DNA of 64,000 nucleotides from assembly GCA_018222405.1 (NCBI GenBank), contig JAAFAI010000005.1, positions 124,001-188,000 on the forward strand, in the 5' to 3' direction. Source of the stretch: Gammaproteobacteria bacterium (GTDB taxonomy: Bacteria; Pseudomonadota; Gammaproteobacteria; Enterobacterales; Alteromonadaceae). Positions 54,971 to 63,137 of the stretch are shown here, in pieces. The notes beneath the pieces were generated by a model. It searched no databases. It saw only the letters and a program-made list of their open reading frames with translations, and was not told where the DNA came from. Made by a program: the position numbers and the translations under genes. Each line of letters starts with the position of its first letter. Position 1 is the first letter of the stretch.

Positions 54971-55148
54971 GGTGTTCTCCAAAAATGTTTCAGCGTTTTC
55001 TGATTAGTTTTAGGTATGAAAGAAAACAGCATTACTTCGTTTTATGCTGGTACCTTGGAAATTAGTGTATAAAAGGCAAGCAAAGAAAAACGCTTAAGCA
55101 GGGTCAATTTGTTGTCGGAACAGGCCACATTTTAAGTGCCAAGTAGCA

Positions 55149-55177
55149 TAAAAAAACCAGACGGCTTTCACCGTTGG
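55149..55177 (-). terminator. Probable terminator of the PepSY operon
   Basis: On the minus strand: CCA/ACGG stem (one bulged base), loop, ending in a run of seven or more T. It separates the PepSY operon from the TonB receptor gene. Confidence 0.5.
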
Positions 55178-55210
55178 GGGTGTAGGTCAACACAACATGA
55201 AACCAATAAC

Positions 55211-55681
55211 TTAAAGCCAGTAGCCAGGTACCGGCCATTGCGAAGTCAGCACATCGCCCTGCCATCGTTCAATGGTGAGCCAGATTTTATCGCCTTGATT
55301 TATTTTTTTATCTGCGAGGGCATGCACTTCCTGACCATAACGAGTGCCATGTAAAATGCCGAGTTCATTTTTTTGCGCCACAGCCAGCGGTAATGGTGCC
55401 TCACCGATATTTAAATACGCTTGTTTTATCTGGTTTAAGTCGCCCTGATGAAACATCAACAAAAAGTCTTTCACGTACAAACCATCATGCTGATAGGGCC
55501 CATCCGAATCATAGGGGAATGGCTCAATTGAGAACGGACCAACCTGTTGCTCGGCTAAACCTGTCGGGAATGTGGGATTAAGCGATTGATAATAAAAATA
55601 CGCGGGTAAAAGTAACAACAAGCTATTTAGCATGTAGCGATTACGCCACCACCGGATGGGTTTTCGGACGGCTTTATTCAT
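55211..55681 (-). CDS. Small single-pass membrane protein of a PepSY operon
   Basis: 156 residues: a basic N-terminus, one hydrophobic helix (about 17-33), then an external domain with V-G-P-F-S-I-E-P-F-P-Y and a C-terminal W-P-V-P-G-Y-W. It starts in an ATGA overlap with the PepSY gene, so the two are coupled. No domain recognised. The arrangement suggests an accessory subunit of the PepSY membrane reductase-like protein. Confidence 0.75.
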   Translation of the reverse strand: MNKAVRKPIRWWRNRYMLNSLLLLLPAYFYYQSLNPTFPTGLAEQQVGPFSIEPFPYDSDGPYQHDGLYVKDFLLMFHQGDLNQIKQAYLNIGEAPLPLAVAQKNELGILHGTRYGQEVHALADKKINQGDKIWLTIERWQGDVLTSQWPVPGYWL

Positions 55682-56838
55682 GCTTTTCGTTCCTCAATAA
55701 TGATAGTACTGCGAGTTTTGGTAGTAGATTTTGGAGCAGGCTGTCGGACCAGCCATAAATAAAAACCAGTCACGGATATAGCGGTTAGCGTTAAACCAAA
55801 AACAAACCAAATCAGTTTAGTAAGCCAACCTGCCAACGTACCAAAATGCAATTTATCGGCGATGTGCATAATAGTCTGCAATCCACCGAAGGTAGCCGGC
55901 TCAGTGATATGAACAGTCTCGTTACTCCAGGGGTTAACAGCCATTTGATAACTGCTCTGGTCGTAAAAAACGTCACCTTTGCCGCCCACAAACTTATACG
56001 TATCCCGGTTATGCTCAGGCAGCATTACATAACTTAACGTGAATTGAGGAAAACGTTCCAGAACACTTTGATAGGCACTATCGGCAGTCGTCGGAAAAGT
56101 ATTCAGACGTGGTTGCTGTTGCGGCAGGGCTGCAGCCGCCAATGGCGCAGGTTCTTGCTCAATAGGCACCTCTAAGTGCCAACAAATGGCCTGCACTAAA
56201 TACCACAGGCCGGTTACCCCCATAATCAGCATAAACCAGAGTGCCCATACACCGCCGCTGCGATGTAAGTCATGGAGTAGCAACTTTAAACCGTAGCGGG
56301 TACGGATTTGTGGGCGGATAAAAGCCGTCCAGAAACGACGATAAATGATCATTCCAGATATTGCCGCAATCAAAACAACCACACTCATTGCTGAGACCAG
56401 ATAGTAGCCAACGCTATAGCCATGCTGCCACGGAAACAGCAACCAGCCGTGCAAACTACGCATAAATTCACTGAAACTGATATCGGTATAAACGGCCTGT
56501 AATGCCCCGGTGTACTGATTAACATAAGCGGTCGCAAATGGTCGTTTGTCATCGGTGAAATTAACTTCGTAGGTGAGGTACGCTTCGCGCACAGTAATAC
56601 TGGTAACCTGTGCTCCCGGGTACTCAGATGTCACCGCGGAGATAATCTTTGCCAACTGCACAGGTTGGTCATTATCAGTCTGCGCAGCTCGCGACGCCGG
56701 ATTAACCAGCCAGGTGATTTCATCGCTGATCACCGCAATAGAACCGGTGAGGCAAATAAAACTGAACACCATCCATACCGGTAAAGACAACAAGCCGTGA
56801 ATGCGTAACCAGCGTTTTCGATTAAATGTTTGTCTCAC
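55678..56838 (-). CDS. PepSY-associated TM domain protein (PiuB/FoxB-like)
   Basis: 386 residues with four membrane helices (about 15-40, 150-170, 200-225, 340-365) and periplasmic PepSY-type domains between. H-G-L-L-S-L-P-V-W at the start and S-L-H-G-W-L-L and L-H-D-L-H-R-S-G-G-V-W in the middle carry conserved His that in this family may bind haem. Relatives sit beside siderophore receptors and are thought to reduce iron-siderophore complexes. The start is GTG at 56838 with GGAGG just upstream; no ATG is suitable. Confidence 0.88.
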   Translation of the reverse strand: MRQTFNRKRWLRIHGLLSLPVWMVFSFICLTGSIAVISDEITWLVNPASRAAQTDNDQPVQLAKIISAVTSEYPGAQVTSITVREAYLTYEVNFTDDKRPFATAYVNQYTGALQAVYTDISFSEFMRSLHGWLLFPWQHGYSVGYYLVSAMSVVVLIAAISGMIIYRRFWTAFIRPQIRTRYGLKLLLHDLHRSGGVWALWFMLIMGVTGLWYLVQAICWHLEVPIEQEPAPLAAAALPQQQPRLNTFPTTADSAYQSVLERFPQFTLSYVMLPEHNRDTYKFVGGKGDVFYDQSSYQMAVNPWSNETVHITEPATFGGLQTIMHIADKLHFGTLAGWLTKLIWFVFGLTLTAISVTGFYLWLVRQPAPKSTTKTRSTIIIEERKA

Positions 56839-57153
56839 AGCGCCTCCGCGAACTAATTAAGATACCTCAATCTAGCCTGACACAACTGCGTGGCTATTAG
56901 TTGTTGTGTCGGGCAAATCTGTTTGGCGGATGGGCAAACATGGAATTGCACTTCAACTACTTTGCTCATTTAGCGGCTGGGACAAGCCGGCTTAAAAATG
57001 CAAAACACAGACTTCGCCATGCAACCAGGTAAAGTTCTGCGCTGTCAGATATCGAGCCCTTTGCAGGTGATATGAAAATCTCGCTTAAGTTGCCTATCCC
57101 CTTGGTCGCAATGTTAGACTTAGGTCAATTTAGTTTTTGTATTGAGAGTCACA
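56839..57153. other. Divergent intergenic region (315 bases)
   Basis: No gene seen. It holds the promoters of the PepSY operon and the BASS-family transporter. The one clear element is the inverted repeat at 56879-56910. Confidence 0.5.
56879..56910. promoter_or_regulatory. Inverted repeat upstream of the PepSY operon
   Basis: GACACAAC, 16 bases, GTTGTGTC. Perfect eight-base arms 41 bases before the PepSY start; an operator candidate. Confidence 0.42.
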
Positions 57154-58089
57154 ATGGCCGTTTATGTGTTTCCGGTACTGGCATTATTGATAAGCCTGTT
57201 CGCTTATCTATTTCCTTCTCTATTAGTGAGTTTAAAAGCGCTTATTGTGCCTTTACTCGTTATGGTGATGCTGGCTATGGGGCTCACACTACAGTGGCGG
57301 GACTTCGCTAAAGTATGGCAATACCGCCGCATCGTGAGTGCCGGCATAGCCATTCAGTTTATCATAATGCCATTTGCGGCCTGGCTCATTGCTTTGCTAC
57401 TCGGGCTGTCAGAGGCGTTGATGACCGGCATGATGCTGGTCGGCGCTACCGCCGGCGGTACCGCATCCAACGTGATGGCTTATTTAGCCAAAGGCAACGT
57501 AGCGCTGTCGGTCAGTATGACCATGATATCGACCCTGGTGGCCGTAATCCTGCTGCCATTACTCACCTTGTTATATTTAGGGCAAAGCATCGAGGTTCCT
57601 GCCGTGTCGATGCTGGGTATGCTGGTTAAAGTCATTTTGCTGCCGGTGGCCGCCGGCATGCTGCTTAACCACTTTTTTAAACACAAGCTGGCCAGTATAG
57701 CGCCAGCCTGCTCGGTATTTTCCATGGCAGCCATTCTGCTTATCATCGCCATTGTGGTAGCGCTTAATAGTGACAACCTTAACGCCGTGGCCTGGCAGGT
57801 AGTGAGCGCTGTTATCCTGCATAACCTTATCGGACTTGCCTGTGGCTACGGACTGTCCCGCAAGCTTGGCTACAACTCAGTGATTGCAAGAACGGTAGCC
57901 ATAGAAGTTGGCATGCAGAACTCCGGATTAAGCGTAGCCCTGGCTTTAAAGTATTTTTCAGCAGCGAGCGCCCTGCCCGGCGCAATATTCAGCATCTGGC
58001 ACAACATTTCAGGCGCGCTGTTTGCCAGTTTCTGGGCCAAACGCAGTAGCTTCGCAAAGGAAATCCAGAACCAGGATAAACAGCCCTGA
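57154..58089 (+). CDS. Bile acid:sodium symporter (BASS) family transporter
   Basis: 311 residues from the ATG at 57154; a TTG at 57142 would add four. About nine or ten membrane helices. Family hallmarks are M-G-L-T-L-Q-W-R-D-F in the first cytoplasmic loop, G-G-T-A-S-N-V in the first crossover and E-V-G-M-Q-N-S-G-L in the second, both involved in Na+ and substrate binding. Bacterial members move pantoate, keto acids, or other organic anions. Single-gene unit; substrate unknown. Confidence 0.91.
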   Translation: MAVYVFPVLALLISLFAYLFPSLLVSLKALIVPLLVMVMLAMGLTLQWRDFAKVWQYRRIVSAGIAIQFIIMPFAAWLIALLLGLSEALMTGMMLVGATAGGTASNVMAYLAKGNVALSVSMTMISTLVAVILLPLLTLLYLGQSIEVPAVSMLGMLVKVILLPVAAGMLLNHFFKHKLASIAPACSVFSMAAILLIIAIVVALNSDNLNAVAWQVVSAVILHNLIGLACGYGLSRKLGYNSVIARTVAIEVGMQNSGLSVALALKYFSAASALPGAIFSIWHNISGALFASFWAKRSSFAKEIQNQDKQP

Positions 58090-58168
58090 TAGCGGCATGA
58101 CTCTGTTTATATCAATAATTTTCATCGTAAGGACAAAATTAAAGCGGGCTTGTTTTCGCCTAAGTTAT

Positions 58169-58196
58169 TTGCATTAATCAATAGCACACTTATTAT
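58169..58196 (+). promoter_or_regulatory. Possible sigma-70 promoter of the mscS-zntB unit
   Basis: -35-like TTGCAT (58169-58174), 16-base spacer, -10 TATTAT (58191-58196), 31 bases before the mscS start. Confidence 0.35.
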
Positions 58197-58226
58197 GTGC
58201 GCCACCGATAAATAGGGATAACTCCA

Positions 58227-59105
58227 GTGGAAGAAACCTTAACGCTAGTAAAAAACTTTCTGTCGAAAGACCTGTTTACGCTGTTTGATATAACTTTCAC
58301 CAGCGGCGATTTAATCGCTATTCCACTGATTTATGTGGTGGGTATCTGGCTATTTAAAAAGCTCGCGCACATTGCCACTTACCGCTTACGCTCATCCGGT
58401 GCCAGTGCCGACACTATTCACTTATTTAAACGGCTGTTCTATATCATCGCCGGGGCGATTTTAATTGTTACCACGCTGGATGTAATGAACGTGCCGCTTA
58501 CCGCATTTGCGTTTTTATCTGGTGCGGTGGCCATTGGTGTGGGCTTTGGTGCGCAGAACATCATAAATAACTTTATCTCCGGCTGGATTTTAATGTGGGA
58601 GCGGCCTATCCGCATTGGCGACTTTCTGGAAGTGGATGGTGCCCGGGGCAGCGTTGAAACCATTAATACCCGGTCTACCCGTATCCGCCGGGTTGATGGT
58701 GTACACATGCTGATCCCCAACAGCAAGTTACTCGAGAACACCGTGGTGAACTGGACACTCATTGATAACCTGACACGCACATCAGTGCGGGTTGGGGTGG
58801 CTTATGGTTCAGACTGCAAACTGGTTGCGCGCCTGATTGAAGAAGCCACCCAGCAACAGGAAGACATCCTCACCGAACCCAAACCGGTGGTTATTTTTGA
58901 TGACTTTGGTGACAACGCCCTGATGTTTGAAACCTTCTTCTGGGTAAACGCTACCAAAGAACGTGACCTTCGGGTGATCCGCAGTCAGGTACGTTTTACC
59001 ATAGACGTGCTCTTTGCTGAGCATGACATAGTGATAGCCTTTCCGCAGCGTGACGTTCACCTTGATGGCACTTTGCAACTGGTTAAACCTTCCAGGAATT
59101 CGTAA
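58227..59105 (+). CDS. Small-conductance mechanosensitive channel (MscS family)
   Basis: 292 residues, three membrane helices in the first 130 residues. The pore-lining helix is G-A-V-A-I-G-V-G-F-G-A-Q-N-I-I-N-N-F, followed by the beta domain I-R-I-G-D-F-L-E-V-D-G and I-P-N-S-K-L-L-E-N. It releases solutes under hypo-osmotic shock. Start is a GTG at 58227, with TAGGGA upstream. The zntB-like start overlaps its stop by one base, so the two are co-translated. Confidence 0.93.
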   Translation: MEETLTLVKNFLSKDLFTLFDITFTSGDLIAIPLIYVVGIWLFKKLAHIATYRLRSSGASADTIHLFKRLFYIIAGAILIVTTLDVMNVPLTAFAFLSGAVAIGVGFGAQNIINNFISGWILMWERPIRIGDFLEVDGARGSVETINTRSTRIRRVDGVHMLIPNSKLLENTVVNWTLIDNLTRTSVRVGVAYGSDCKLVARLIEEATQQQEDILTEPKPVVIFDDFGDNALMFETFFWVNATKERDLRVIRSQVRFTIDVLFAEHDIVIAFPQRDVHLDGTLQLVKPSRNS

Positions 59106-60076
59106 TGGCACAATCAAACGATGCTTTTTTATGGGCTTATGATGTTAAGCAAACGGGTGAAACTGAAACGCTTGATGCAGACCAACTTGCCTCACCCCTG
59201 CCAGAACAGGGCTATCGCTGGGTACATATGCATTCTGATGCGCCCGAAGCGGAAGGCATGCTGCAAGCTCTGGGGTTATCTGAAGAAGTCAGAGACAGTC
59301 TCATGGCCCAGCAAACCCGGCCCCGGGTGATCCCGGTTAACCGTGGTGCACTGGTCTTTTTACGCGGCATTAATGTGAACCCGGGCGCAGATCCGGAAGA
59401 CATGGTATCCCTGCGCCTGTGGATTTCCGGCTCCCTGATTGTCACCTTGCGTCGCCAGGACCGCAAATTAATGAGTGTACAGGATACGCGCACCAGCCTT
59501 GAGCAGGGCGACGTACCCGCAACCACCACTGAATTACTGATTGCGCTGTTAACCCGCATTGCCGATCGGATTCACGATAAAGTGGAAGACATTGATGAAT
59601 CCCTCGGCGAGTACGAAGCTCAGGAATCACTCAACAAACACGATCGTAACCAACTGGCTATGCTGCGCCGGCAAACCGCCAGCATTCGTCGTCACCTCGC
59701 GCCACAGCGCGACGCGCTGGAAACTCTGGTGCGCGTACCGGGTTTAATTCCCGACACAATGACATTTGATCTGCGCGACCAGTCAGACCGTATGACCCGT
59801 TCGATTGAGGATTTGGATCTTGCCCGTGAGCGCGCCATTGTGTTGCAGGATGAACTGCGCAACCAGATAGCCGACAAGCAAAACATCCGCATGTACGTGC
59901 TATCTATGATAACCGCCATTTTTTTACCTTTGTCATTCCTGACCGGTGTATTTGGTATGAACGTGGCCGGTTTGCCAGGCACCGAAACGCCAAATGCGTT
60001 TACCCTGCTGATGTCATCTATGGGCGTGCTGGCGGTGTTAATGCTAATCGCCATGCTCTGGAAAAAGTGGCTGTAA
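59105..60076 (+). CDS. zntB: ZntB-type CorA-family zinc/metal transporter
   Basis: 323 residues: a long soluble N-terminal domain with helical segments and two C-terminal membrane helices, with the CorA/ZntB signature V-F-G-M-N-V-A-G-L-P-G between them. The N-terminus (F-L-W-A-Y-D) and size fit ZntB, which moves Zn2+. Overlaps the end of the mscS gene by one base. Confidence 0.9.
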   Translation: MAQSNDAFLWAYDVKQTGETETLDADQLASPLPEQGYRWVHMHSDAPEAEGMLQALGLSEEVRDSLMAQQTRPRVIPVNRGALVFLRGINVNPGADPEDMVSLRLWISGSLIVTLRRQDRKLMSVQDTRTSLEQGDVPATTTELLIALLTRIADRIHDKVEDIDESLGEYEAQESLNKHDRNQLAMLRRQTASIRRHLAPQRDALETLVRVPGLIPDTMTFDLRDQSDRMTRSIEDLDLARERAIVLQDELRNQIADKQNIRMYVLSMITAIFLPLSFLTGVFGMNVAGLPGTETPNAFTLLMSSMGVLAVLMLIAMLWKKWL

Positions 60077-60190
60077 GATAAAGGAAAATTCTAATCCGAC
60101 CAGATCATCTATTGCACTAAAGATTGATCTGGTTTACTGGCATGATCCTGTTCCTCGCCTACACTTAACAAAAATTCCGGAGTTTTCGCT

Positions 60191-61669
60191 ATGTATTCAT
60201 GGGTGTCCGAGGGGCATAAAATATTTCGTGGTGTGTTAATTGCCCAGCTGGTAGCAGCCATCATTATCGGTTTGGTCACCGGGGAACTATTTATAGCCTT
60301 CTGGTTGGGCATACCAATCATCGCGCTGCCGCTGTTCCTCAGTTTTAACAAACCAGAAGCCGAGATAAGCGCGCATGCAATGGGTATTGGTACCCAGCTA
60401 ATGACCGCGCTGCATATTCATCAGGCTTTTGGTCTTATCGAAATTCACTTTGAGATTTTCTCCTTATTAGCCGTGTTGGCAGTATTTCGCAACTGGAAGG
60501 TGATTGCCTCGGCCGTTGTGGTTATAGCAGTTCACCACATTGGTTTTTTCCTACTCCAGGTAAACGAAGTGGCGGTGTACGCGTTTGAGGAAGGCCACGT
60601 TACCTTTACTATTCTGGTGCTACATGCATTATTTGCATTAGTAGAAGGCGGCATCCTGATGTATATGACCAAGCGCAGCCACGAGGAAGGCGTTGGCGGC
60701 GCGGCCCTGGAAGTTGCTATCAATGAAATTCTTGCCGATCGGCAGCATATTAATTTGCGTGTGGAAGTCGATAAGTCCATCCCCATGCTAAAGCGCTTCG
60801 ACGAACTGCTCGCCTCCCTCCGTCAGCTGGTACACGATGCTTCGTCGCTGGCTAATGATGTAGCCAGCGCCAGTGAGTTTATGCAATCATCCACCAAAGA
60901 GTTAAACCAACACGTGCAACAAAGCAGCACGGAAATTGGCGCTATATCGGTTGCTTCAGAAGAAATTGCAGTAACGCTGCAAGACTCCTCAGAGCGCACT
61001 ACCGCAGCCAACGACATCACCAAAGATGCCCGCCATACTACCGGTGAGTCGCGTGCTGCGGTGGAAAGTGCCACTGCCACTATTAACTCACTGCGCGACA
61101 GGCTGAATAACGCTGCCAGAACGAATCAGGAACTTAACGAACGTTGTGCCAACATTTCTGATGCCATGCGCTCTATTACGGCGGTGGCAGAACAAACCAA
61201 CCTGCTGGCGCTGAATGCGGCGATTGAGTCGGCCCGTGCCGGCGAACATGGCCGTGGTTTCGCGGTTGTTGCCGATGAAGTGCGTACGCTAGCTATACGG
61301 TCCAAAGAAAGCGCCGATGAAATCACCACCATCACCGAGCAATTGGTATCGAGTACTGCCTCATCGGTTACGCAGATGAATCAGTGCATTGAACTGGTCG
61401 ATGAAGCGGTTAACACCTCTGACAATGCCGCCAGCTTTATGAACAGCATTGAAGAGAAAATCCAGGCCGCCAGCGACAATATGCTAGAGGTCGCCACTTC
61501 GGCGGTAGAGCAGGAATCTGCCTCGAGCTCAATTGCCAAGAGCACGGCCACCATTCATGAACTGGCAAACCTGGAGGCAAAAACTGCCGAGGCACTCGAA
61601 GCCAAATCAGTGCAGCTGGCCGAGATGTGTCAGCGTATGCTGCAAACCGTTAAACGCTTTGTGGTGTAA
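60191..61669 (+). CDS. Methyl-accepting chemotaxis protein with multi-helix membrane sensor
   Basis: 492 residues with a GGAG ribosome site. The N-terminal 165 residues form about five or six membrane helices without a periplasmic ligand domain, so it may sense a membrane or cytoplasmic signal. A short linker leads to the cytoplasmic signalling domain with the highly conserved hairpin tip [20 protein letters not shown] (two-thirds along) and flanking coiled coils. It drives CheA. The next gene starts in the stop codon overlap. Confidence 0.93.
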   Translation: MYSWVSEGHKIFRGVLIAQLVAAIIIGLVTGELFIAFWLGIPIIALPLFLSFNKPEAEISAHAMGIGTQLMTALHIHQAFGLIEIHFEIFSLLAVLAVFRNWKVIASAVVVIAVHHIGFFLLQVNEVAVYAFEEGHVTFTILVLHALFALVEGGILMYMTKRSHEEGVGGAALEVAINEILADRQHINLRVEVDKSIPMLKRFDELLASLRQLVHDASSLANDVASASEFMQSSTKELNQHVQQSSTEIGAISVASEEIAVTLQDSSERTTAANDITKDARHTTGESRAAVESATATINSLRDRLNNAARTNQELNERCANISDAMRSITAVAEQTNLLALNAAIESARAGEHGRGFAVVADEVRTLAIRSKESADEITTITEQLVSSTASSVTQMNQCIELVDEAVNTSDNAASFMNSIEEKIQAASDNMLEVATSAVEQESASSSIAKSTATIHELANLEAKTAEALEAKSVQLAEMCQRMLQTVKRFVV

Positions 61670-62196
61670 TGAGCCAACGCACTATCATACTGATTGTTGT
61701 GATATGGGCGCTCGGCATTCTGAGCCTGCTCGGCGTTGCCAGCGTTAATCAGATTAAACCCTTCGATCCATCCATGTTACTGGCCCAGGCGGCCAGTAAC
61801 CCGCAATTTGATAACGATTTCGCTCAAGCATTAGGCCAGGCAGGCATAGCGCCTGGTACGCTGGTACATATGGTTTCCAGCGGCAAGTGCTATTGCGATA
61901 AGCTCACCGAACCCCATCGCGAGGAGCTATCCGCTGAATTGGCACATGAAGGCTATCAGCTAAAACAACTGTCGTTAGCCGAACATCCAGCGCTGACCAG
62001 GTTTGTTGATCATTACCCGGCCCTGGCCGTGGTCGATAACGCCGGGCAGTTGCGTTACCTTGGGCCCTATGCCGTTGGTTACGGCTGCTTTACCGGAGCC
62101 AACCTGGTGAGTCAGATTAAACAAGCCGCCACCTCAGCCGAATACTACGGCGCCAGTATTAACAGCGATGTAAAAGGCTGCTTCTGCGCCGTATAA
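61669..62196 (+). CDS. Membrane-anchored thioredoxin-like protein (DUF6436-like)
   Basis: 175 residues: one N-terminal helix (about 5-25), then a periplasmic domain with S-S-G-K-C-Y-C-D-K-L (a C-x-C pair where thioredoxin-like proteins have their active site), G-Y-G-C and C-F-C near the end. The pattern, including Y-P-A-L-A-V-V-D-N-A-G and Y-L-G-P-Y, suggests a thioredoxin-like fold, possibly DUF6436. A TAATG overlap couples it to the chemoreceptor. Redox function is inferred. Confidence 0.75.
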   Translation: MSQRTIILIVVIWALGILSLLGVASVNQIKPFDPSMLLAQAASNPQFDNDFAQALGQAGIAPGTLVHMVSSGKCYCDKLTEPHREELSAELAHEGYQLKQLSLAEHPALTRFVDHYPALAVVDNAGQLRYLGPYAVGYGCFTGANLVSQIKQAATSAEYYGASINSDVKGCFCAV

Positions 62197-62204
62197 GCCG
62201 TGCC

Positions 62205-63137
62205 TCAGTGACTCTGTTCATCACCGTGTAAGCCTTTGATATGTGCTACCACGCTGCGCCCTAAAGCACTCTGGTTGTAACCACCTTCCAGCATACTTAC
62301 TATTCGTCCGTGGCAAACCTCATCGGCCACATTGCGCAGTTGTTTGCTTACCCAGTGGTAGTCATCTTCGCGCAGGCGCAACTGGCCCATGGCGTCTTCG
62401 GCATGAGCGTCAAAGCCGGCACTGATTAAAATGAGTTCTGGCATAAAATTACGCAATGCGTCAAACCAGTAATTCACTTTTTCACGGAACTCTTCACCGG
62501 TTGCGCCGGCTTTCAGTGGCGCACTGAGTATATTGCTGGCCGATACCGGATGACCGGAATGTGGGTAAAACGGATGCTGAAATGAGGAGCACATTAAAAT
62601 TTGTTTGTCGCCGGCAATGATATTTTCGGTGCCGTTACCATGGTGCACATCAAAATCAATAATGGCCACGCGCGAAAGTTCATAGTGCTTCAGGGCATAG
62701 CGAGCCGCCACAGCAATGTTGTTAAACAGGCAAAAGCCCATGGCATTGTCGTACTCAGCATGATGGCCCGGCGGCCGCACGGCACAAAATGCCTGACGGT
62801 CTTCCCCTTCCATTACCCAGTCTACTGCATCGCAGCCGGCGCCCGCTGCATATAAAGCGGCGCTTAAGGTAATCGGCGTCATACCGGTATCTTGCTCCAG
62901 CCAAATTACGCCGGTGCGCGGCGAACGCTGGAAGATACTATCAACGTAATAAGGGTCATGAGCCAGCGCTAAATTTTCTCGTTTCACCTGTTTGGCATCA
63001 CCGTGCTGGCAAATCATTTCGAGACCGGAAGACAACAGCTGATCGTCTATGGCATACAGGCGGTCGGGGTTTTCCGGGTGCTCAGAAGACACATCGTGAT
63101 GCACGCAATCTCTACCGCGATAAATTTTAATGGTCAT
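62205..63137 (-). CDS. Histone deacetylase family protein (acetylpolyamine amidohydrolase/AcuC-like)
   Basis: 310 residues from the ATG at 63137; a longer frame would reach into the upstream gene. Class II HDAC-like motifs: R-P-P-G-H-H-A-E (charge-relay His pair), G-F-C-L-F-N-N-I-A, the zinc-binding I-D-F-D-V-H-H-G-N-G, S-A-G-F-D-A-H and G-G-Y-N. A Zn-dependent deacetylase of proteins or small acetylated amines. It overlaps the CoA-transferase/GNAT gene by 11 bases, so both are one operon with an acetyl-group theme: acetyltransferase next to deacetylase. Confidence 0.93.
   Translation of the reverse strand: MTIKIYRGRDCVHHDVSSEHPENPDRLYAIDDQLLSSGLEMICQHGDAKQVKRENLALAHDPYYVDSIFQRSPRTGVIWLEQDTGMTPITLSAALYAAGAGCDAVDWVMEGEDRQAFCAVRPPGHHAEYDNAMGFCLFNNIAVAARYALKHYELSRVAIIDFDVHHGNGTENIIAGDKQILMCSSFQHPFYPHSGHPVSASNILSAPLKAGATGEEFREKVNYWFDALRNFMPELILISAGFDAHAEDAMGQLRLREDDYHWVSKQLRNVADEVCHGRIVSMLEGGYNQSALGRSVVAHIKGLHGDEQSH

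Noticed and set aside
54971..55210. Fur box upstream of the second TonB receptor
   Set aside because: No GATAATGATAATCATTATC-like sequence was seen by eye; iron control is unproven.
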